Shown: in pieces, positions 17,607 to 25,836 of the stretch
Numbering within the stretch: position 1 is the stretch's first letter
Layout: every line of letters begins with the position of its first letter
Origin: Streptomyces sp. SID12501
Lineage (GTDB): Bacteria > Actinomycetota > Actinomycetes > Streptomycetales > Streptomycetaceae
Length of the DNA: 64,000 nucleotides
Direction: 5' to 3'
NCBI RefSeq assembly: GCF_010550245.1
Contig: NZ_JAAGLU010000014.1
Coordinates: 62,001 to 126,000, forward strand
The notes under the pieces: generated by a model
The model's input: only the letters and a program-made list of their open reading frames with translations
The model's database searches: none
Told to the model about the DNA's origin: nothing
Program-made: the position numbers and the translations under genes

Positions 17607-18641
17607 TCAGCGGTCGACGATCCGGTCGAACTGCGTGGTGGTGTGGCGCAGATGGGCCACCAGTTCCTCGCCGACCTTCGGCTCCCGGGCGTCCGCCGAG
17701 GGCACGAAGAGGATCGACACCTGCATGTGCGGGGGCTCGGCGAACCAGCGCTGCTTGCCGTCCCAGACGAACGGGGCGAGATTGCGGTTGACCGTGGCGA
17801 GGCCGGCGCGGGCGACGCCCTTGGCGCGCGGCATGACACCGTGCAGGGCCTTGGGGGCCTCCAGGCCCACCCCGTGCGACGTACCGCCCGCCACGACCAC
17901 CAGATAGCCGTCCGAGGCCGCTTTCTGCTGCCGGTAGCCGAAGCGGTCGCCCTTGGCCACGTGAGTGACGTCCAGGACCGCGCCGCGGTACTCCGTGGCC
18001 TCGTGGTCCCCCAGCCACAGCCGGGTACCGATACGGGCGCGGAAGCGGGTCTGCGGGAACTGCTGCTGAAGTCGCGCGAGGTCCTCGGCCTTGAGGTGGC
18101 TGACGAACATGGTGTGCAGGGGCAGCCTGGCCGCGCGCAGCCTGTCCATCCAGCCGATGACCTCCTCCACGGCGTCCGAGCCGTCGGTGCGGTCCAGCGG
18201 CAGGTGGATCGCGAAGCCTTCGAGGCGCACGTCCTCTATGGCGGCGTGCAGCTGGGGCAGCTCCTGCTCGGTCACACCGTGACGCTTCATGGAGGACATG
18301 ACCTCGATGACGACACGGGCCCCGACGAGGCCGTGCACCCCGTCCACCGACGACACCGAGCGGATGACGCGATCGGGCAGTGGCACGGGCTCCTCGCCCC
18401 GCCTGAACGGCGTCAGCACCAGCAGGTCCCCGCTGAACCAGTCCTTGGTCCGCGCGGCCTCGTACGTCGTTCCGACGGCCAGGATGTCCGAGCCCAGTCG
18501 CGTGGCCTCCTCCGCCAGCCGCTCGTGCCCGAAGCCGTAGCCGTTGCCCTTGCAGACCGGGACGAGTCCCGGGAACTGCTCGGACACGTGCTTGTGGTGC
18601 GCACGCCAGCGCGCGGTGTCGACGTAGAGCGTGAGCGCCAT
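17607..18641 (-). CDS. Alanine racemase-like PLP protein linked to FemX
   Basis: 344 residues. The N-terminal TIM-barrel domain of alanine racemases is evident: VCKGNGYGFGHERL near residue 29 corresponds to the PLP-lysine motif (VKANAYGHG in Alr). Other conserved elements are FVSHL, RIGTRLWLGD and KGDRFGY. The usual Alr C-terminal CMDQ-type motif is not seen, so substrate and even racemase activity are uncertain. It lies 66 bp downstream of femX on the same strand and probably shares its transcript, suggesting a role in peptidoglycan precursor amino acids. It differs from the main Alr, which lies elsewhere in Streptomyces. Confidence 0.8.
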   Translation of the reverse strand: MALTLYVDTARWRAHHKHVSEQFPGLVPVCKGNGYGFGHERLAEEATRLGSDILAVGTTYEAARTKDWFSGDLLVLTPFRRGEEPVPLPDRVIRSVSSVDGVHGLVGARVVIEVMSSMKRHGVTEQELPQLHAAIEDVRLEGFAIHLPLDRTDGSDAVEEVIGWMDRLRAARLPLHTMFVSHLKAEDLARLQQQFPQTRFRARIGTRLWLGDHEATEYRGAVLDVTHVAKGDRFGYRQQKAASDGYLVVVAGGTSHGVGLEAPKALHGVMPRAKGVARAGLATVNRNLAPFVWDGKQRWFAEPPHMQVSILFVPSADAREPKVGEELVAHLRHTTTQFDRIVDR

Positions 18642-18707
18642 GGCCGGGACCTGGAACCTTTCTCGTGGCTGCGGTGCATCAGTGGTGTGAACGGGAATTC
18701 CGGTACA

Positions 18708-19829
18708 TCAGCGGCGCGACATGTAGATGTCGAGCGCCTTGTGGAGCAGCTTGTTGAGCGGGAAGTCCCACTCGCCGAGATACTCGGCAGCCTGCCCACC
18801 CGTGCCGACCTTGAACTGGATCAGGCCGAAGAGGTGGTCCGTCTCGTCCAGCGAGTCGGAGATGCCGCGCAGGTCGTAGGCGGTGGCGCCCAGCGCGTAG
18901 GCGTCGCGCAGCATCCGCCACTGCATGGCGTTCGAGGGACGGACCTCACGCCCGATGTTGTCCGAGGCGCCGTAGGAGTACCAGACGTGCCCGCCGACGA
19001 TCAGCATCGTCGCGGCCGCCAGGTTCACTCCGTTGTGGCGGGCGAAGTAGAGCCGCATACGGTTGGGGTCCTCGGTGTTGAGGGCCGTCCACATGCGCTG
19101 GAAGTACGACAGAGGGCGGGGCCGGAAGTGGTCACGCAACGCTGTGATCTCGTACAGCCGCTGCCATTCCTCCAGGTCCTGGTAACCGCCCTGGACCACC
19201 TCGACACCGGCCTTCTCGGCCTTCTTGATGTTGCGGCGCCACAGCTGGTTGAAGTTCTGGTGAACCTCTTCCAGCGAACGGTTCGCGAGCGGCACCTGGT
19301 AGACGTAGCGAGGCTGTACGTCGCCGAAGCCGGCCCCGCCGTCCTCGCCCTGCTGCCAGCCCATACGACGCAGCTTGTCGGCGACCTCGAAGGCGCGCGG
19401 CTCGATGAAGTCGGCCTCGATGTCGCGCAGCCGCTTCACGTCCGGACTCTGGATGCCCGCCTTGATGGACGTGGCCTCCCAGCGCCGGATGATCACCGGC
19501 GGGCCCATCTTCACCGAGAAGGCGCCCTGCTGCTTGAGATGCGCCAGCATCGGCTGGATCCAGTCGTCGAGATTCGGCGCGAACCAGTTGATGACCGGGC
19601 CCTCGGGCAGATAGGCCAGATACCGCTTGATCTTGGGCAGCTGGCGGTACAGCACGAGACCGGCGCCGACGATCTCGCCCGTCCGGTCGTCGAACCACCC
19701 GAGGCTCTCGGAGCGCCACTCCGCCTTGACGTCTGCCCAGGCCGGAACCTGCATGTGGCTCGCCGACGGCAGGCTCTGGATGTACGCCAGATGCTGCTCA
19801 CGGCTGATCGTCCTCAGGGTCAGGCTCAT
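18708..19829 (-). CDS. femX: FemX peptidoglycan branch aminoacyltransferase
   Basis: 373 residues, FemABX family with two GNAT-like domains. It uses aminoacyl-tRNA to add an amino acid to the peptidoglycan stem peptide; the S. coelicolor protein is known to be required for the glycine branch on diaminopimelate. Typical segments: WADVKAEWRSESLGWFD, the basic QLWRRNIKKAEKAGVEV and YDLRGISDSLDETDHLFGL near the C-terminus. The ATG at 19829 follows GAGGAGCGCCCGGA; longer in-frame extensions upstream lack a ribosome site. It is followed by the racemase-like gene. Confidence 0.9.
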   Translation of the reverse strand: MSLTLRTISREQHLAYIQSLPSASHMQVPAWADVKAEWRSESLGWFDDRTGEIVGAGLVLYRQLPKIKRYLAYLPEGPVINWFAPNLDDWIQPMLAHLKQQGAFSVKMGPPVIIRRWEATSIKAGIQSPDVKRLRDIEADFIEPRAFEVADKLRRMGWQQGEDGGAGFGDVQPRYVYQVPLANRSLEEVHQNFNQLWRRNIKKAEKAGVEVVQGGYQDLEEWQRLYEITALRDHFRPRPLSYFQRMWTALNTEDPNRMRLYFARHNGVNLAAATMLIVGGHVWYSYGASDNIGREVRPSNAMQWRMLRDAYALGATAYDLRGISDSLDETDHLFGLIQFKVGTGGQAAEYLGEWDFPLNKLLHKALDIYMSRR

Positions 19830-19977
19830 TCCGGGCGCTCCTCGGGCTGGTGTGTCCCCATGGGTACAGGGGCTCCGGCTCTCGCGCCGAAGCCTACTGC
19901 GCCCTGCGAGCGCCTCGACTGGCCGTACGGCACCTGTGCCCCGGCCTTGCCTCGGCCGGGGCATCAGGGGGGCCGCG

Positions 19978-20292
19978 TCAGCCGATCACGCCGCCGAAGA
20001 GGCCGCCGTGCGCCATGCCGAGGAAGAAGCCGACCGCGGCGGCGCCGAGGCCCATGATCAGCCCGAAGCGTTCGCGGGTCGTCTCCGAGACGAACTGTCC
20101 GTACGCGCCGGTGAGGATCCCCACCAGACCGGTCCAGGAACTGAGCAGATGCAGACTGTGGAACATCGCCGTGACGAAGGCCGTCACTCCGAGCACCAGT
20201 GTCACAGCGAGCAGGCTGTCCTGGAGCGGATGGGGCTTGCCGTCGGTGGCGAAGAGAGATCCGGCGGTGTTGGGTCGCAATGCCTGTGCCAT
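19978..20292 (-). CDS. Small three-helix membrane protein
   Basis: 104 residues from the ATG at 20292, with GGAGG six bases upstream. Three hydrophobic helices are visible: SLLAVTLVLGVTAFVTAMF, WTGLVGILTGAYGQFV and FGLIMGLGAAAVGFFLGMA, the last two Gly-rich. Function is unknown. It precedes femX by 148 bp on the same strand. The 263 bp between its start and rpsF hold the divergent promoters and no other recognisable gene. Confidence 0.7.
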   Translation of the reverse strand: MAQALRPNTAGSLFATDGKPHPLQDSLLAVTLVLGVTAFVTAMFHSLHLLSSWTGLVGILTGAYGQFVSETTRERFGLIMGLGAAAVGFFLGMAHGGLFGGVIG

Positions 20293-20555
20293 GTGGCACC
20301 TCCTGCGGAAGGCGGCGCATCGTAGCGCCATACACACCCGATGTGTACAGATTGACGGTCACCCGGCCCTGATTTCAACCGGAAGCGCAGTGCGGGTACT
20401 CTGTACCCTCTGCACCGGTGTCTGCCCATGCCGCGACGAGGAATCCCTTCGGAGACCTCCGACTGTCAGTGGCTGCCGATACCGTTGCGTACGCATAACA
20501 ACCCTCCTGCCACGGAACGACCGTGGCCGCTGAGTCCAAAGGAGGTGGGTTCCAC

Positions 20556-20846
20556 ATGCGTCACTACGAAGTGATGGTCATCCTCGACCCCGAGCTGGAG
20601 GAGCGCGCTGTCGCCCCTCTGCTCGAGAACTTCCTCTCCGTCGTCCGTGAGGGCAACGGAAAGGTCGAGAAGGTCGACACCTGGGGCCGTCGTCGTCTCT
20701 CGTACGAGATCAAGAAGAAGCCCGAGGGCATCTACTCGGTCATCGACCTGCAGGCCGAGCCTGCGGTCGTCAAGGAGCTCGACCGGCAGATGAACCTGAA
20801 CGAGTCGGTCCTCCGGACCAAGGTCCTCCGCCCCGAGACCCACTGA
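20556..20846 (+). CDS. rpsF: Small ribosomal subunit protein S6 (bS6)
   Basis: 96 residues, [17 protein letters not shown] start after a strong AAAGGAGGTGGG. It binds S18 in the 30S platform. First gene of the rpsF-ssb-rpsR-rplI operon, the order widely conserved in bacteria. Gaps of 80, 57 and 18 bp follow, without obvious terminators. Confidence 0.98.
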   Translation: MRHYEVMVILDPELEERAVAPLLENFLSVVREGNGKVEKVDTWGRRRLSYEIKKKPEGIYSVIDLQAEPAVVKELDRQMNLNESVLRTKVLRPETH

Positions 20847-20926
20847 GCCTCCCGCTCAGCTGATCTCGGGAATCCGAGTAGCAGCACCAAAAGCAGCCAG
20901 CAGCAAACCCGCCGAGAGGTTCCCCT

Positions 20927-21565
20927 ATGGCAGGCGAGACCGTCATCACGGTCGTCGGCAATCTTGTCGACGACCCCGAGCTGCGCTTCACCCCCTCGGG
21001 TGCGGCGGTCGCGAAGTTCCGTGTCGCGTCCACCCCCCGCACCTTCGACCGGCAGACGAACGAGTGGAAGGACGGCGAAAGCCTGTTCCTGACCTGCTCG
21101 GTCTGGCGTCAGGCGGCGGAGAACGTGGCCGAGTCGCTCCAGCGAGGCATGCGCGTCATCGTGCAGGGCCGGCTGAAGCAGCGGTCCTACGAGACCACGC
21201 AGGGCGAGAAGCGCACGGTCTACGAGCTGGACGTCGACGAGGTCGGCGCCAGCCTGCGCAGCGCCACCGCCAAGGTAACCAAGGCCGCCGGCCGAGGTGG
21301 CCAGGGCGGTTACAGCGGCGGCAGTGGCGGCGGTGGCGGTGGCGGCCAGCAGGGCGGCGGCTGGGGTGGAAACTCCGGCGGTGCTCCGCAGGGCGGCAGC
21401 GCTCCGGCTGAAGACCCCTGGGCAACGGGCGCTCCCGCTGGTGGCAACCAGGGTGGCGCTGGTGGCGGCGGCTGGGGTGGAAACTCCGGCGGCTCCGGTA
21501 GTTCCGGCGGTTCCGGTGGTTCCGGTGGTTCCGGTGGCGGCTACTCGGACGAGCCCCCCTTCTAG
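20927..21565 (+). CDS. ssb: Single-stranded DNA-binding protein
   Basis: 212 residues. The OB fold occupies residues 1 to about 110 ([45 protein letters not shown]). A long Gly/Ser-rich linker of ~85 residues follows, ending in the acidic tail DEPPF that recruits replication and repair proteins. The gene sits between S6 and S18, as expected for the main replicative SSB. The ATG at 20927 follows GAGAGG. The linker DNA contains GGTTCCGGT-type short repeats at 21500-21540 and could slip during replication. Confidence 0.97.
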   Translation: MAGETVITVVGNLVDDPELRFTPSGAAVAKFRVASTPRTFDRQTNEWKDGESLFLTCSVWRQAAENVAESLQRGMRVIVQGRLKQRSYETTQGEKRTVYELDVDEVGASLRSATAKVTKAAGRGGQGGYSGGSGGGGGGGQQGGGWGGNSGGAPQGGSAPAEDPWATGAPAGGNQGGAGGGGWGGNSGGSGSSGGSGGSGGSGGGYSDEPPF

Positions 21566-21622
21566 GCCTTTGGCCGAGGGGTGGGCCGTACCCACACTTC
21601 TTGATCACACAGGAGAGACACC

Positions 21623-21859
21623 ATGGCGAAGCCGCCTGTGCGCAAGCCTAAGAAGAAGGTCTGCGCTTTCTGCAAGGACAAGGTCCAGTACGTGGACTAC
21701 AAGGACACGAACATGCTGCGGAAGTTCATTTCCGACCGCGGCAAGATCCGTGCCCGCCGCGTCACCGGCAACTGCACGCAGCACCAGCGTGACGTCGCCA
21801 CGGCTGTCAAGAACAGCCGTGAGATGGCGCTGCTGCCCTACACGTCAACCGCGCGATAA
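21623..21859 (+). CDS. rpsR: Small ribosomal subunit protein S18 (bS18), zinc-type
   Basis: 78 residues. [11 protein letters not shown] carries a CxxC pair and a further Cys occurs in TGNCTQHQ, so this is the Cys-rich (zinc-binding) form. Streptomyces also have a Cys-free paralogue under Zur control elsewhere; this operon copy is the zinc-replete one. The ATG at 21623 follows AGGAGAG. Confidence 0.97.
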   Translation: MAKPPVRKPKKKVCAFCKDKVQYVDYKDTNMLRKFISDRGKIRARRVTGNCTQHQRDVATAVKNSREMALLPYTSTAR

Positions 21860-21877
21860 GGGAAGGGTGACCGACTA

Positions 21878-22324
21878 ATGAAGATCATCCTTACCCACGA
21901 GGTCTCCGGCCTCGGTACCGCGGGCGACGTCGTCGACGTCAAGGACGGCTACGCTCGCAACTACCTGATCCCTCGGAACTTCGCGATCCGTTGGACCAAG
22001 GGTGGCGAGAAGGACGTCGAGCAGATTCGTCGCGCTCGCAAGATCCACGAGATCCAGACCATCGAGCAGGCCAACGACATCAAGGCCCGCCTCGAAGGCG
22101 TCAAGGTCCGTCTGGCCGTCCGCTCCGGCGACGCCGGTCGTCTCTTCGGTTCCGTCACCCCGGCCGACATCGCCACGGCGATCAAGGCTTCCGGTGGCCC
22201 CGACGTCGACAAGCGCCGCATCGAGCTGGGCACGCCGATCAAGACGCTCGGCGCCCACGAGACGTCCGTGCGCCTGCACCCCGAGGTTGCCGCCAAGGTC
22301 AACATCGAGGTCGTCGCCGCCTGA
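21878..22324 (+). CDS. rplI: Large ribosomal subunit protein L9 (bL9)
   Basis: 148 residues: the N-terminal domain with [19 protein letters not shown] and [14 protein letters not shown], then the long helix and C-terminal domain, the full family length. Last gene of the operon, followed by a terminator hairpin. Confidence 0.98.
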   Translation: MKIILTHEVSGLGTAGDVVDVKDGYARNYLIPRNFAIRWTKGGEKDVEQIRRARKIHEIQTIEQANDIKARLEGVKVRLAVRSGDAGRLFGSVTPADIATAIKASGGPDVDKRRIELGTPIKTLGAHETSVRLHPEVAAKVNIEVVAA

Positions 22325-22348
22325 GCCTCGCGCTCGCTGAGCAGTTCC

Positions 22349-22376
22349 AGGGCCGCATCCTCCGGGGTGCGGCCCT
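22349..22376 (+). terminator. rplI terminator
   Basis: AGGGCCGCA (22349-22357) pairs with TGCGGCCCT (22368-22376); the stem extends inward by three more pairs, one of them G-T. It begins 25 bp after the rplI stop and is followed by TTCTG. Confidence 0.75.
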
Positions 22377-22404
22377 TCTGCGTGAGCGGAACTGAGAACG
22401 GCGA

Positions 22405-22420
22405 TGTTTCACGTGAAACG
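22405..22420. other. parS: parS site, perfect 14 bp core
   Basis: TGTTTCACGTGAAACG: full GTTTCACGTGAAAC core, last base of the 16-mer differs. First of a pair in the gap between rplI and the convergent MATE gene. Confidence 0.93.
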
Positions 22421-22436
22421 GTAGGAATCGGGTCGA

Positions 22437-22452
22437 TGTTTCACGTGAAACA
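22437..22452. other. parS: parS site, perfect 16-mer (second of pair)
   Basis: TGTTTCACGTGAAACA starting 32 bp after the site at 22405, the same phasing as the pair near 15.9 kb. Confidence 0.95.
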
Positions 22453-22501
22453 GGAGGATGTGGAGCGGAGGGGTGCGGCGTACTCGGCGCTCTCCGTACC
22501 T

Positions 22502-23839
22502 TCAGCGGGTGGCGCCCGTGACCATCCAACGGCCTGAACGGGCTCGCAGCCACAGAGTCAGCATGCGGACAGTCATCATGAGCGTCATCGCTCCCCAGAG
22601 GGCGGTGAGGCCGCCACCGAAGGTTGGCACGAGCAGGGCCACCGGTGCGAAGGCGGCCAGTGTGATCAGCATCGCCCCGGCCAGGTAAGGGCCGTCGCCC
22701 GCGCCCATCAGTACGCCGTCCAGGACAAAGACGATCCCGCAGATCGGTTGCGACAGCGCGACCATGAGCAGGGCCGGCAACGCGGTGTCCTTGACCACGG
22801 CGTCGCTGGTGAACAGGGGCAGGAACAATGGGCGGCTGACGATCACCAGCAGGCCGAGCACGATTCCGGTGGCGATGCCCCACTCGATCATTCTGCGGCA
22901 GGCTTCGCGGGCGCCCCGAGTGTCGTTCGCGCCGAGATAGCGCCCGATGATGGCCTGCCCTGCGATGGCGATCGCGTCGAGCGCGAAAGCGAGCAGGCTC
23001 CACAAGGACAGGATGATCTGGTGTGCGGCGACGTCCGCGTCCCCAAGCCGTGCGGCAACGGCCGTGGCGATCATGAGGATCGCCCGTAGGGAGAGGGTAC
23101 GCACGAGAAGCGGCGCGCCCGCCTGGGCGGAGGCCCGTATCCCCGCGGTGTCGGGGCGCAGCGAGGCGCCGTGCCGGCGGGCGCCCCGGACGACGACCGT
23201 GAGATAGGCCGCCGCCATGCCCCACTGGGCGATGACGGTGCCCCAGGCGGAACCCGCGATGCCCAGGTCCGCGCCGTAGACGAGGCCCACGTTCAGGGCG
23301 GCGTTGGCGACGAAGCCCGCGATGGCGACGTACAGCGGGGTTCTGGTGTCCTGGAGCCCGCGCAGAACACCGGTGGAGGCGAGGACGACGAGCATGGCCG
23401 GGATTCCGAGTGCGGAGATCCACAGATAGGTGGCCGCGTACGGGGCTGCGGTGTTCGAGGCGCCGACGAGGTCCACGAGCGCGTGCGCCGAGGGCAGGAC
23501 TACGGCAATGACCGCGGCGCCGAGCAGTAGGGCAAGCCAGATGCCGTCCACGCCCTGGCGGATGGCGGCCTGGAGATCACCCCCGCCGACGCGTCGGGCG
23601 ACGGCGGCTGTGGTGGCGTACGCGAGGAAGACGAAGACGCTGACCGCTGTGGTGAGTAGGACAGAGGCGATGCCGAGGCCGGCGAGTTGTGCTGTGCCGA
23701 GATGGCCGATGATGGCGCTGTCGGCAATGACGAAGAGAGGCTCGGCGATGAGTGCGCCGAAGGCGGGGACGGCCAGTGCGACGATCTCTCGGTCGTGCCG
23801 GCGTCGGGTCGCCCTGGGTTCAGCGGGAGCCTGTGTCAT
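22502..23839 (-). CDS. MATE family multidrug efflux transporter
   Basis: About 445 residues with 12 predicted helices in two repeats (LAVPAFGALIAEPLFVIADSA is the typical MATE opening; APLLVRTLSLRAILMI begins the second half). These antiporters expel cationic drugs or dyes using Na+ or H+; here the substrate is unknown. The ATG at 23839 has no Shine-Dalgarno, so a near-leaderless transcript is likely; an upstream GTG at 23845 is possible. It diverges from dnaB across the DnaA-box region. Confidence 0.85.
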   Translation of the reverse strand: MTQAPAEPRATRRRHDREIVALAVPAFGALIAEPLFVIADSAIIGHLGTAQLAGLGIASVLLTTAVSVFVFLAYATTAAVARRVGGGDLQAAIRQGVDGIWLALLLGAAVIAVVLPSAHALVDLVGASNTAAPYAATYLWISALGIPAMLVVLASTGVLRGLQDTRTPLYVAIAGFVANAALNVGLVYGADLGIAGSAWGTVIAQWGMAAAYLTVVVRGARRHGASLRPDTAGIRASAQAGAPLLVRTLSLRAILMIATAVAARLGDADVAAHQIILSLWSLLAFALDAIAIAGQAIIGRYLGANDTRGAREACRRMIEWGIATGIVLGLLVIVSRPLFLPLFTSDAVVKDTALPALLMVALSQPICGIVFVLDGVLMGAGDGPYLAGAMLITLAAFAPVALLVPTFGGGLTALWGAMTLMMTVRMLTLWLRARSGRWMVTGATR

Positions 23840-23948
23840 GACCACCAATCTAATCTTCCACAGGTAAGAGATGCAATGTGCTTGTGACTATTACCTGGTC
23901 TCTTGAGGTGCGCCTCGAGGTGTGCCGCTCGTGGAGATCTTGGCCCGA

Positions 23949-24117
23949 TGTGGAAAGTTTTTCTTCTGCACAGCCAGTGGATGGGAAAAGAGCTGGTCAG
24001 AGGTGGTGCGTCGAAAGCCGCGAAAGCTTGTTCACAGGGCTGTCCACCGAGTCGTGCACAGGTTTTGCTGAGTTCTCCACAGCATCCGGGCCGTCGTCCA
24101 CATGGCCTGTGGATAAC
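23949..24117. promoter_or_regulatory. Cluster of DnaA-box-like 9-mers upstream of dnaB
   Basis: The 458 bp between the MATE and dnaB starts (23840-24297) hold no gene but are AT-richer than their surroundings. Boxes: tgtggataa at 24108-24116 (TTATCCACA on the minus strand, perfect), TCGTCCACA 24094, TTCTCCACA 24073, TTGTTCACA 24028 (one mismatch each to TTGTCCACA), and weaker CTGTCCACC 24040, TCGTGCACA 24052 and, inverted, CTTTCCACA 23949. Five to seven boxes in 170 bp exceed chance for such GC-rich DNA. Possible roles are DnaA control of dnaB or DnaA titration. Confidence 0.65.
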
Positions 24118-24297
24118 CAGATTGGCTGACGGTGCCGACGGGCCTACGGTGGTGCGGCGCCCGCTCCTTCTCCCAGCCTCGGAAACGTCACAAAACCGAC
24201 GCGCCGGAACCGGAGTTGGGCGTCTTATTTGTCAGTGCCGTGCCGTAGAAAAGAGGGCACGGCGAGGTCCGCTCGGCGGACGGGAGGAGGTGGCTCG

Positions 24298-25773
24298 GTG
24301 AGTATTTCCGAGCCCTTGGACGATCCGTGGGCCGACAGTGGTCCCAGTGATCGTCTGCCCCCCACCCGACAGCGCCGCGAAGGGGGCCGGGGCCGCGAGG
24401 AACAGCACGACCGTGGTCGCGAAAACGGCGCGTGGGAAAGCGAGAGCACGTCTTTCGAGCGCGTACCGCCCCAGGACCTGGACGCCGAGCAGTCCGTCCT
24501 CGGCGGCATGCTGCTGTCCAAGGACGCGATCGCCGACGTTGTCGAGGTACTCAAGGGCCACGACTTCTACCGGCCCGCGCACGAGATCGTCTACACGGCG
24601 ATCCTTGATCTCTACGCGAAGGGCGAGCCGGCCGACCCCATCACGGTTGCGGCCGAACTCACCAGACGGGGCGAGATCACCAAGGTAGGCGGTGCCCCCT
24701 ATCTGCACGCACTGGTGCAGACGGTGCCGACGGCGGCCAACGCCGAGTACTACGCGGAGATCGTGCACGAGCGCGCGGTTCTGCGCCGTCTGGTCGAGGC
24801 CGGAACCCGTATCACCCAGATGGGATACGCGGCCGACGGGGACGTCGACGAGATCGTCAACAGCGCCCAGGCCGAGATCTTCGCGGTCACCGAGCAGCGC
24901 ACCACGGAGGACTATCTGCCGCTCGGCGACATCATGGAGGGCGCGCTCGACGAGATCGAGGCGATCGGCTCACGTTCGGGGGAGATGACCGGTGTGCCGA
25001 CCGGGTTCACCGACCTCGACCAGCTCACCAACGGTCTGCACCCCGGTCAGATGATCATCATCGCGGCCCGCCCCGCCATGGGTAAGTCGACGCTGGCGCT
25101 GGACTTCGCTCGTGCCTGCTCGATCAAGCACAACATGCCGAGCGTGATCTTCTCCCTCGAAATGGGCCGCAACGAGATCGCCATGCGTCTGCTGTCCGCC
25201 GAGGCACGTGTGGCCCTTCACCACATGCGCTCCGGCACGATGACCGACGAGGACTGGACCCGGCTCGCCCGCCGTATGCCGGACGTGTCGGCCGCGCCGC
25301 TGTACATCGACGACTCCCCGAACCTGTCGATGATGGAGATCCGTGCCAAGTGCCGCCGCCTCAAGCAGCGCGCGGACCTGAAGCTCGTGATCATCGACTA
25401 CCTCCAGCTGATGCAGTCCGGCGGCAAGCGTTCCGAGAGCCGTCAGCAGGAGGTCTCCGACATGTCGCGAAACCTGAAGCTCCTGGCCAAGGAGCTGGAG
25501 CTGCCGGTGATCGCGCTGTCGCAGCTGAACCGTGGCCCCGAGCAGCGTACGGACAAGAAGCCCATGGTCTCCGACCTGCGTGAGTCCGGATCCATCGAGC
25601 AGGACGCGGACATGGTGATCCTGCTGCACCGTGAGGACGCGTACGAGAAGGAGTCTCCGCGCGCGGGCGAGGCGGACATCATCGTCGGCAAGCACCGAAA
25701 CGGCCCGACAGCGACGATCACAGTTGCCTTCCAGGGACACTATTCGCGCTTCGTGGACATGGCCCAGACGTGA
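24298..25773 (+). CDS. dnaB: Replicative DNA helicase DnaB
   Basis: 491 residues from the GTG at 24298, preceded by GGGAGGAGG. The hexameric helicase unwinds DNA at the replication fork. Residues 1-60 are a disordered Arg/Glu-rich leader; the DnaB N-terminal domain follows (PPQDLDAEQSVLGGMLLSKD), then linker and RecA-type motor with Walker A in ARPAMGKSTLAL (about residue 257), Walker B LVIIDYLQLM, and SQLNRGPEQRTDKKP. There is no intein. A DnaA-box cluster occupies its upstream region. A second protein with this N-terminal domain is encoded at 60918. Confidence 0.97.
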   Translation: MSISEPLDDPWADSGPSDRLPPTRQRREGGRGREEQHDRGRENGAWESESTSFERVPPQDLDAEQSVLGGMLLSKDAIADVVEVLKGHDFYRPAHEIVYTAILDLYAKGEPADPITVAAELTRRGEITKVGGAPYLHALVQTVPTAANAEYYAEIVHERAVLRRLVEAGTRITQMGYAADGDVDEIVNSAQAEIFAVTEQRTTEDYLPLGDIMEGALDEIEAIGSRSGEMTGVPTGFTDLDQLTNGLHPGQMIIIAARPAMGKSTLALDFARACSIKHNMPSVIFSLEMGRNEIAMRLLSAEARVALHHMRSGTMTDEDWTRLARRMPDVSAAPLYIDDSPNLSMMEIRAKCRRLKQRADLKLVIIDYLQLMQSGGKRSESRQQEVSDMSRNLKLLAKELELPVIALSQLNRGPEQRTDKKPMVSDLRESGSIEQDADMVILLHREDAYEKESPRAGEADIIVGKHRNGPTATITVAFQGHYSRFVDMAQT

Positions 25774-25836
25774 CGCGTACCCCAGGGCTGGGGAAATGAG
25801 CTCGACGCAACGCAACACGACCGATGAACTTGCCCC

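Noticed and set aside
21297-21560. Repeat array in the ssb gene
   Set aside because: Gly/Ser-codon repetition of the SSB linker, normal for actinobacterial SSB; not a CRISPR or mobile repeat.
25774-25836. CCCCAG/CTGGGG hairpin after dnaB as a terminator
   Set aside because: Loop would be only two bases; too tight to be convincing.
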